IMG/VR virus record: IMGVR_UViG_3300004807_000075 | Coordinates: 1 to 32,357 of that record | Strand: one strand, 5' to 3' | Origin: a virus | DNA: 32,357 bases | In this document: piece after piece, positions 26,608-32,357 of the stretch | How the letters are laid out: every line of letters starts with the position of its first letter | Position numbering within the stretch: the stretch's first letter is position 1 | Made by a program: the position numbers and the translations under genes | Notes under the pieces: generated by a model | The model's input: the letters and a program-made list of their open reading frames with translations, nothing else | Told to the model about the DNA's origin: nothing | The model's database searches: none

Positions 26608-26639
26608 CCATTAGAGCACATAATGCTACTCTATAATGG
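26608..26639 (-). promoter_or_regulatory. Leader hairpin upstream of nrdB
   Basis: On the transcript CCATTATAGAG pairs with CTCTAATGG, allowing a two-base bulge, around a 12-nt loop that can itself pair AGCA/TGCT. It ends about 32 nt before the nrdB ATG. There is no U-tract, so it is more likely regulatory or stabilising than a terminator. Confidence 0.4.
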
Positions 26640-26665
26640 AAAGTCAATAAAATTTTCTAATTTAA

Positions 26666-26884
26666 TTAAGCACCAGGAATTTTACCTAGATTATTATCTC
26701 CAGGAATAAATGTTGCAGTAATTTTAGATAAATTAGCGGTAGTAACTTTAGTATTTGTACTAGCACTTAAACCACCAGCATTTGCTGCGGCTATCTTATC
26801 TGCATATCTATCAGGCGTTTCAGGAGCTCTGTAGGCGTCGCCTTTTTTGGCTTTTTTAAATAAATCTATTAAAAAGAAACTCAT
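26666..26884 (-). CDS. Hypothetical protein, 72 aa
   Basis: Unrecognised. The N-terminus MSFFLIDLFKKAKKGD is an amphipathic or weakly membrane-active helix; the rest is Ala/Thr/Gly/Asn-rich (NAGGLSASTNTKVTTANLS) and probably flexible, ending PGDNNLGKIPGA. It is not related to the replication proteins around it and resembles small virion or scaffold peptides in composition only. An octamer lies 18 nt upstream of its start. Confidence 0.62.
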   Translation of the reverse strand: MSFFLIDLFKKAKKGDAYRAPETPDRYADKIAAANAGGLSASTNTKVTTANLSKITATFIPGDNNLGKIPGA

Positions 26885-26902
26885 AATGTCTGTTTTGTTC
26901 TA

Positions 26903-26910
26903 ATAAATAT
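26903..26910 (-). promoter_or_regulatory. ATATTTAT promoter-like octamer upstream of the 72-aa/nrd run
   Basis: Exact octamer within ATCATATTTATTAGAAC in the 48-nt gap after the helicase gene. Confidence 0.45.
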
Positions 26911-26932
26911 GATGTCTTTTAATAAAATACAA

Positions 26933-28333
26933 TTAAATACTGGAAGATAATTCATAAAATTTTTGATTTAAATGGTTTCTTTCTTCTGGTGTAAATGAGG
27001 ATTTATTGGTCAATTGAGTTCTAGGAGGTCCATTTTGATTGATTCCACTATCAAATACAAGGTCATCTTCATCCATTTCATTTTTATCTATCTCAATCTT
27101 ACCACAGTGAGTATTCACTTTAGCGCTGTAAGTCATACCATCACCACCGTATCTATTTTTCATAATATGTATACGGCCGGTTCCATTAACTTTATCCTGA
27201 CGCTTCCTAGATAGCGACATTGCGAAATCTGCAATCATCATCTTATTATAGGATCCTGCTGCTTTATCTCCTTCAATAACATCATCTTTTGCGCCCATTC
27301 TATTTACTTGTGATACAGTCCATACAGGAACTTTTAATTCTCTTGCCATACCTTTAATAGCCGTGTACACATCATCAATGGCATCTTTAGGATCTATTGA
27401 TCTTGTTTTACTTTTTAATAAATCAACGTAATCAATGATAACTAAATCTGGTGGATATCCTAAATCTCTACATTTTTGAATGTGAGATTCAATTGTATTA
27501 GGCGATGCTTTTCCCATTGGAAATTCTTTAATAATCAATTTACCCGTTAATTTAGATATAGCTTCTGCTACTTTATCCCTGTGTAAATGTATCTGTTGAG
27601 CGTCTATGCCTGTAAATAAAGCGTCGTATCTTTTTCCTACATAATCTTCAGAAAGTTCTAATGTATAATGAGCAACATTAAATCCGGACATTACCGCAAT
27701 AGCACCTAAGTTAACTAGCATCCAAGATTTTCCTCCTCCAGGATTCCCGAATATTAATCCTAGATCTCCTACACCCAAACCGCCCATTAACAGCTCGTTT
27801 AAATTATTCCATGGAGTTAGAACTGGTGATCTTTGTTCTTGTCTATATCTAGTCTCTACATCTTTTTCATATTCGTGACCTATAGTTTTGTCTTGACCTG
27901 CTTTTGATGCGGTGTTGATGATGTGTCTAATGTCGTCGTATTCCCCTTTCTCTAGTAACTTAACTGATTCTAAAATAGCGTTTTTTAATTGTTGATTCTT
28001 ACAAAAATTTGCAAATTCCTGTTCAACATATTCTCTATCATCATTAGTAGCTTTTAAAGATTCTTTTAATTGTTCTACAATACTAACTTTTAATATTTCA
28101 TTGTCTATTTTCTTTACTTCTACTTGTAACGACTCGGGTGAAGGTGTTGTGTGATACTTATAATAGTACCTAAGAATTTCTGCCACTATCCATTTATGAG
28201 CTGGATTATCGAACATCTCTGTGGATAATACATCATTAATATTTTGTAAAAATTCTTTGTGCTTTAATAAACTAGATAAAACTTTTATTTGAAATCCGTT
28301 TCCGTAACTCTGTAATGTACTTAATACTGCCAT
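26933..28333 (-). CDS. Replicative DNA helicase, DnaB/T4 gp41 family
   Basis: 466 aa. The N-terminal helical domain (about 1-150) binds primase in this family. The RecA-like core has Walker A GNPGGGKSWML (about 191-201), Walker B PDLVIIDYVDLLKS with catalytic Asp, a Gln sensor in VWTVSQVNRMG, and the Arg-containing motif MSLSRKRQDK near the end. It unwinds DNA at the fork with the exonuclease, recombinase and SSB encoded just upstream. No separate primase is in the window. It lies 3 nt after the 5'-3' exonuclease gene. Confidence 0.95.
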   Translation of the reverse strand: MAVLSTLQSYGNGFQIKVLSSLLKHKEFLQNINDVLSTEMFDNPAHKWIVAEILRYYYKYHTTPSPESLQVEVKKIDNEILKVSIVEQLKESLKATNDDREYVEQEFANFCKNQQLKNAILESVKLLEKGEYDDIRHIINTASKAGQDKTIGHEYEKDVETRYRQEQRSPVLTPWNNLNELLMGGLGVGDLGLIFGNPGGGKSWMLVNLGAIAVMSGFNVAHYTLELSEDYVGKRYDALFTGIDAQQIHLHRDKVAEAISKLTGKLIIKEFPMGKASPNTIESHIQKCRDLGYPPDLVIIDYVDLLKSKTRSIDPKDAIDDVYTAIKGMARELKVPVWTVSQVNRMGAKDDVIEGDKAAGSYNKMMIADFAMSLSRKRQDKVNGTGRIHIMKNRYGGDGMTYSAKVNTHCGKIEIDKNEMDEDDLVFDSGINQNGPPRTQLTNKSSFTPEERNHLNQKFYELSSSI

Positions 28334-28336
28334 AAC

Positions 28337-29365
28337 TTATTTATATTTTGAAAGTTGTGAAAATTTTTCAAACAACCATATTTGAAGATTATTTATACTT
28401 TTTCCTAAATCATCTTCTTCATATAATTCTGAAAACTCTTTTGGTCTAAATATTTTATTAGGATTTTCCAAAACATATTCTATTTCTATTAGTGAATCTT
28501 CAGGAATATTTGGATTTTTTAGATCCATTAATTTTTCATTGATTCTTAACTGATACGCAAATTCTGCAATACTTTTAAATGCTTTTCCTTTTCCATTTTG
28601 TGATTTAATTATCAGATCTTCTAATTTAGATATTTCTTCATCAGCTAATTCTGGAAATAATTTAGTGACCGTTTTAATTCCAACTCCTTTAACTCCAGGT
28701 ACATTATCTCCTGAATCACCTAAAAGAATTTTTTGATTTAAAAAGTTTTGAGGTGTAACTCCATACTCTTCTAAAATCTGTTTTGCTTGATAAAACTTTT
28801 TCTTGATAGGAGAATATACAGTAATCTTATCATTCACAAGCTGTAAATAGTCTCGGTCGCTTGATACAATCGTAATTTCTCCATGTAATTTATTCGCTAA
28901 ACATCCAATTACATCATCCGCTTCAATCTTATCAATTGACAATAAATCAACTGGTAAACACTTAAGATAGTCTATTAGTCTAAGAATTTGATTAGTAATT
29001 GATTCTGCTTCCTGCTCTTGAGATTCAAACAGATCCCAATTAGTCACTCTGCGATACCCTCTATTAGCTTTATATTCAGGAAATAAATACCTTTTATTAG
29101 TACTTCCACCTTGCCCATCGAACACTAAAATCACTCTGGTAGGTCTAATTAGATTGATAGCGTAACCCAAAGATTTTAGGTATCCTGTAAGCCCTCCAAT
29201 ATGATGACCATGTTTATTTATATGATTAATGATAGTAAATGATCTTATAAAAGCATTTAATGAATCTATGATTAAAACTCTATCATTTAATTTTAAAGGT
29301 GTTTCCTTTTCTATTATTTTTGTATCACCAAGGGACTCCAACATTTGTTTGTATCTATCTTCCAA
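28337..29365 (-). CDS. 5'-3' exonuclease / RNase H, FEN family
   Basis: 342 aa. Metal-binding acidic clusters appear in order: VLIIDSLNAFIRSF (about 28-41), VILVFDGQGGSTNKR and FPEYKANR, IEADDVIGCLANKL, TIVSSDRDYLQLV, then the helix-hairpin-helix LLGDSGDNVPGVKGVGIKT. This matches the T4 RNase H and Pol I N-terminal exonuclease fold. It would remove RNA primers and flaps, supplying the activity missing from the 770-aa PolA. It is 2 nt after the recombinase gene and overlaps nothing. Confidence 0.95.
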   Translation of the reverse strand: MEDRYKQMLESLGDTKIIEKETPLKLNDRVLIIDSLNAFIRSFTIINHINKHGHHIGGLTGYLKSLGYAINLIRPTRVILVFDGQGGSTNKRYLFPEYKANRGYRRVTNWDLFESQEQEAESITNQILRLIDYLKCLPVDLLSIDKIEADDVIGCLANKLHGEITIVSSDRDYLQLVNDKITVYSPIKKKFYQAKQILEEYGVTPQNFLNQKILLGDSGDNVPGVKGVGIKTVTKLFPELADEEISKLEDLIIKSQNGKGKAFKSIAEFAYQLRINEKLMDLKNPNIPEDSLIEIEYVLENPNKIFRPKEFSELYEEDDLGKSINNLQIWLFEKFSQLSKYK

Positions 29366-29367
29366 TT

Positions 29368-30435
29368 TTATTCATTTTCTGATGTTTCGAAAATATCTTT
29401 TGCGTCTGCGTCTTGTTCTTCGATGATATCAAAATCCGATGAACCCAATACCTGTAGCCACTGATGTGAATACTGCTTCTTATATTTTTCTAATGCCGAA
29501 GGTTTATCATCTATAAATCCGTGCACAGTCATAATTAATTTACCAGCGGCTGTAACACCCGTGATGTGATTTTTATCACAAGATAGTTTCGTTCTTTTTG
29601 CAAATTCAACATCTTTGCCATTTTTACTAGCTTTGATTTTATTAGTTCCTGCATTTGTTACATTTCCAAAGGTAATTATCATTGAAGAATCAAAGAACAT
29701 CGTATCTCCACCTTTGTTCTTCATCTTTGGTTTACCCATAATATGTTCTGCTTTTGCAACCCAAACTTTATTAATCGCAACAAGCGTGTTAGTATAAGGT
29801 TGACTTTCCTTTCTTGACATTACGATTTTTTGATTAACGAAATTCCCAAATTGTTGGGACATTGCTCCTGCGTTCCATTCATTATTATTTGTTGATTTTT
29901 CGATAGACATCTTACAAGGAATTGATCCAACCGAATCCCAAAAGAAACAAAGATCGTATGGTAAATTACCCTTCTTTTGTTCGTCTAAAATGTCCAATAC
30001 AAAAGATGCTACATCTTCAATACAATTTAATTTTTCCCTATCTATGTATACAAAAAATCCACTGTAATCGCTAACCACTCCATCTTTGTCTGCCACTTCT
30101 TCGAACTGTAACCCCATTTCTCTAGCATGTTCCCAACTCCATTTCATCTCTGTGATAATGAATACTGGTAATATGCCCATCTTTTGTGCGTTAACTGCTG
30201 CTTCCAATAATGCGGTAGTTTTACCAGTATCTGAGTGACCTCTTAATAGAGTAATATGACCGATTGGAATTCCTGGAATTTGTAATGAATCTTGAAATGC
30301 TGATGATAATGGAATCCATGTAGGTTCCTTAAATTTTACAGAAGTTGAAGATAAATTCTTTGCTTTTTTAAATTTATCCAAATTAAACTCTGACTTGATC
30401 GCAGATGATATTTTGCTGTTTAAAGCTTTTGCCAT
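29368..30435 (-). CDS. RecA/UvsX-like recombinase
   Basis: 355 aa. Walker A is LLRGHSDTGKTTALLEAA (about 63-80) and the Walker B region is LCFFWDSVGSIPC. The loop text MSQQFGNFVNQKIV and the following NTLVAINKVW match the conserved L1 neighbourhood and the strand after it. Thus it is a strand-exchange ATPase of the UvsX type, for recombination-dependent replication and repair. The acidic C-terminus (EEQDADAKDIFETSENE) is typical of UvsX/RecA. It follows the SSB gene, separated by an intrinsic terminator, which may set the ratio of the two proteins. Confidence 0.92.
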   Translation of the reverse strand: MAKALNSKISSAIKSEFNLDKFKKAKNLSSTSVKFKEPTWIPLSSAFQDSLQIPGIPIGHITLLRGHSDTGKTTALLEAAVNAQKMGILPVFIITEMKWSWEHAREMGLQFEEVADKDGVVSDYSGFFVYIDREKLNCIEDVASFVLDILDEQKKGNLPYDLCFFWDSVGSIPCKMSIEKSTNNNEWNAGAMSQQFGNFVNQKIVMSRKESQPYTNTLVAINKVWVAKAEHIMGKPKMKNKGGDTMFFDSSMIITFGNVTNAGTNKIKASKNGKDVEFAKRTKLSCDKNHITGVTAAGKLIMTVHGFIDDKPSALEKYKKQYSHQWLQVLGSSDFDIIEEQDADAKDIFETSENE

Positions 30436-30453
30436 AACTAAATGTGTTTAAAA

Positions 30454-30475
30454 AACCCTCTTTTTAGGGAGGGTT
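30454..30475 (-). terminator. Intrinsic terminator between SSB and recombinase genes
   Basis: AACCCTC pairs with GAGGGTT around an 8-nt loop, followed by T-rich sequence on the minus strand. It begins 6 nt after the SSB stop and probably lowers transcription into the recombinase gene, allowing abundant SSB. Confidence 0.88.
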
Positions 30476-30480
30476 AGTAA

Positions 30481-31302
30481 TTAAAATGAAAATAATTCAT
30501 CGATTTTTGCATCGACGTCCGTTTTCTTCGTGCTCAGTGAAAATTTAGGAGTTGGAGTTTCCTCTTTTTCCCAAGGTAAATCACCGACTGTTTCAGTCTT
30601 AACTTCAACCGAATCAACGTTTTCTTTAAGATCTTCTTCAGGATTTAAATGAGACATCAATGCGCTCTTCATTTCTTCATAAGAGTATTTTTTGAATTGC
30701 GTCATTGGATCTGGTTGTGTAGTCAACCACTGTTTAACTTTTGCAGCATCATCAGATAACGCGCTAATTTTTGTTCTTACACGTACACTAGATGTATTGT
30801 AAGATAAACCAGTAGTTTCTTTTCCTTGCACGTCGATAATAATATCTCGACCTTGAACTGGATCTGTAAAATCTCCTACATCTTCATCTTCGATCAAAGC
30901 CAATAAATCCATGTAAACTTGCTTACCAAATCCCCATAAAAGTACACCTTTATCTTCTTCTCCTCTAACAATTACAGGAACGTAGATTCTCATTTTTGGT
31001 TCTAATTTCTTAGCTAATTGCCAATCTTCTTTAACAGAAGATTTTCTTAAGCCTTGAGAAAATTCAACAATGGGATCTTTTTCTCCAAAATTGCTTAAAG
31101 AGATCATGGTGTTTTTGTTACCAATTCCATAATGAAATAATAACTCTTTAAATGGGTTTGATTTACTGTACATCGAAGGAACGATGCGTACATTGTGTTT
31201 ACCTACTGTAGGTGACCATAGCGTTTTTGCTAGGCCTGATGACTGTCCGCCTCTTGGATTTTGAAGCGTGGCAAGTCTTTGCTTTAGAGCAGAAATGTCC
31301 AT
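30481..31302 (-). CDS. Single-stranded DNA-binding protein, T4 gp32-like
   Basis: 273 aa. The N-terminal LAST-like basic segment (MDISALKQRLATLQNPRGG) is followed by LWSPTVGKHNVRIVPS, as in gp32 relatives. The OB-fold region contains MRIYVPVIVRGEEDKGVLLWGFGKQVYMDLLALIED and the strand GRDIIIDVQGKE. The C-terminal tail is acidic (VDAKIDELFSF), the part that recruits helicase and polymerase. There are no Cys residues, so the zinc site of T4 gp32 is absent. It coats ssDNA at the fork. Followed by a strong terminator, consistent with high expression. Confidence 0.9.
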   Translation of the reverse strand: MDISALKQRLATLQNPRGGQSSGLAKTLWSPTVGKHNVRIVPSMYSKSNPFKELLFHYGIGNKNTMISLSNFGEKDPIVEFSQGLRKSSVKEDWQLAKKLEPKMRIYVPVIVRGEEDKGVLLWGFGKQVYMDLLALIEDEDVGDFTDPVQGRDIIIDVQGKETTGLSYNTSSVRVRTKISALSDDAAKVKQWLTTQPDPMTQFKKYSYEEMKSALMSHLNPEEDLKENVDSVEVKTETVGDLPWEKEETPTPKFSLSTKKTDVDAKIDELFSF

Positions 31303-31353
31303 AACTATATATTATTTTGATTAAATATAAACTAATTGGGATATAGAAAAAAT

Positions 31354-31800
31354 CTAATTTTCGAGTTCTACATTTATTATTTTGTAAATTGAAGTATTTA
31401 GTCTTCTTAATTCATCTCCTTGGGTTAATAAAATTGAATTTTTATAATCTTTCCAAGAGATTACGTATTTGGTATCTAAAATACCACCATTTAAAGATTT
31501 GATTAATGTATTTAAAGCATTAATTGTATACAGTGTATTAGATTCTTTTTTTCTATGTAATAAAATAGTATTACTTAAAATTTTAGCAGTGGATCCTTCT
31601 AATTCTATATTATAAGTACACATGTATTCATCTGAATCAGGTGATTCTAAAACGAATATTTTTCCGTACATTATTTTGTACTGTTTATTTATCTCTTGTA
31701 ACCTATCATCTAAGTTATCTTTCGTAGCAAAACTACAAAATAGTTTGTTCATCAGCAGTTCTTGGGTTAGTTCTATGTCTTTAAATCCGTGCATAACCAT
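31354..31800 (-). CDS. Hypothetical protein, 148 aa
   Basis: Unrecognised. A mixed alpha/beta protein with DNLDDRLQEINKQYKIMYGKIFVLES near the start and LYTINALNTLIKSLNGG later, ending in beta strands. It lies between the family A-like polymerase fragment and SSB and is preceded 5 nt upstream by an octamer element. Its place suggests a replication accessory factor. Starts at residue 1 or 3 (both Met) are possible; the nearby octamer does not decide. Confidence 0.75.
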   Translation of the reverse strand: MVMHGFKDIELTQELLMNKLFCSFATKDNLDDRLQEINKQYKIMYGKIFVLESPDSDEYMCTYNIELEGSTAKILSNTILLHRKKESNTLYTINALNTLIKSLNGGILDTKYVISWKDYKNSILLTQGDELRRLNTSIYKIINVELEN

Positions 31801-31805
31801 TATTT

Positions 31806-31813
31806 ATAAATAT
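31806..31813 (-). promoter_or_regulatory. ATATTTAT promoter-like octamer upstream of the 148-aa/SSB unit
   Basis: Exact octamer within TTAATATTTATAAATATG, between the polymerase-like stop and the next start codon at 31800. Confidence 0.45.
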
Positions 31814-31818
31814 TAAGT

Positions 31819-32357
31819 TTAGTTTAAAAATGAATAATTCAATCCGTGTTTGTGTTTTACGATCATGCCATCTTCTTCTAAAATAGTTTTTAGTGCTAGT
31901 AAAGTTTTTTTTCCATCATTAGCGCTAAAGTCTAGTAAAAAAGAATCATAGGTGATCAATACGAGCTTCGTCCTTAGCTTCTTTTCTTCTAAGTATTGGT
32001 TTATACGCTCTATTTTAGATACGTTGGCCAGAGTCTCCTGGTTTTGAATAACGTAGTTAAATAGCTTAAGCTTATTCATTTCTGAATTGTATTTTAGAAT
32101 TCTTCCTGTGGGTAAAGATATGGCTCTCTGTCTTTTGTAATTTTCCCATAAATCTTCTATATAAGCATCTATTTTAGCAAAAAATTCAATATGCTTATAT
32201 TTTTTATTAACTCCACCGTATAGCTGTTTAAAAGTTATAGTTTTTGATTCAGAATATTCTTCATCTGTTAATTCTTCTTTATTAAAATATAACTTTCCTA
32301 AAAATGTATGTATGGATTCTTGATGCCACTCATAACCAATTAATTTTCCTATTAATC
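31819..32357 (-). CDS. Family A-like DNA polymerase, C-terminal part (cut by window edge)
   Basis: The frame is open from the right edge to the stop at 31819, about 179 residues, so the ATG at 32079 is internal. Visible motifs in order: EWHQESIHTFLGKL where Pol I has D-x-H; SKTITFKQLYGGVNKKY, a motif B with Lys and YGG; ISLPTGRIL, the conserved TxxGR step; and VLITYDSFLLDFS in the place of motif C, with YDS instead of HDE. It is thus a divergent family A-type polymerase, different from the complete one at 20459-22771. The N-terminal part, including motif A, lies outside the window, so activity cannot be judged. Confidence 0.8.
   Translation of the reverse strand, partial: LIGKLIGYEWHQESIHTFLGKLYFNKEELTDEEYSESKTITFKQLYGGVNKKYKHIEFFAKIDAYIEDLWENYKRQRAISLPTGRILKYNSEMNKLKLFNYVIQNQETLANVSKIERINQYLEEKKLRTKLVLITYDSFLLDFSANDGKKTLLALKTILEEDGMIVKHKHGLNYSFLN

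Overview
The window looks like part of a large, AT-rich double-stranded DNA phage genome infecting a member of the Bacteroidota, probably a flavobacterium. The host assignment is inferred from base composition, weak Shine-Dalgarno signals, TAnnTTTG-like promoter sequences and protein style. The phage assignment rests on gene content: T4-like recombinase, gp32-type SSB, DnaB/gp41-type helicase, family A polymerases, class I ribonucleotide reductase, two thymidylate-synthase family enzymes, dCMP deaminase, MazG, homing endonucleases, a dense tRNA array and a tmRNA. Every gene I accept is on the minus strand, so transcription runs from right to left and coordinates fall along each operon. No stretch over 300 bases lacks a gene or RNA.

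Layout in the direction of transcription. (1) 32357-26933: replication and recombination: the C-terminal part of a family A-like DNA polymerase cut by the window edge, an unknown protein, gp32-like SSB, UvsX/RecA-like recombinase, 5'-3' exonuclease and replicative helicase. (2) 26884-20459: NrdB, NrdA, two small proteins, a GIY-YIG homing endonuclease and a full family A DNA polymerase. (3) 20330-17739: chaperones: Hsp20, a 63-aa protein, GroES and GroEL, closed by a strong terminator. (4) 17593-7307: an HNH homing endonuclease, an SGNH-like plus PLP-enzyme pair, small proteins, ClpP, MazG, dCMP deaminase, a thymidylate-synthase-like enzyme with Asn to Asp at the specificity position, two unknowns, a secreted beta-helix protein, a small paralog of its C-terminal domain, canonical ThyA and a thioredoxin-like protein. 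(5) 7250-5847: small membrane proteins and lipoproteins. (6) 5764-1: a tmRNA with an 18-residue tag ending ALAA, a 47-codon ORF, and a tRNA array containing a few small ORFs and a GIY-YIG endonuclease gene.

The tRNA array decodes 19 amino acids with complete tRNA genes, and a cut tRNA at the left edge is probably leucine, so the phage appears to carry a near-complete set of 20. Beside the tmRNA it has ClpP, GroEL/ES and Hsp20: its own ribosome rescue, proteolysis and folding kit.

The most striking new-looking signals are: (a) two unrelated homing endonuclease genes (HNH and GIY-YIG) share a roughly 100-nt promoter plus leader whose two interleaved helices show compensatory changes, that is, a conserved pseudoknot ending 10 nt before the start codon; (b) a 154-nt type II tRNA-like gene with a 73-nt variable arm; (c) a homing endonuclease ORF whose stop codon is made by bases 8-10 of the next tRNA, so tRNA processing would leave a non-stop mRNA; (d) two tRNAs with a swapped A54/U58 T-loop; (e) at least 12 copies of ATATTTAT just upstream of transcription units, including the tmRNA and both pseudoknot leaders; (f) a possible base-modification gene set.
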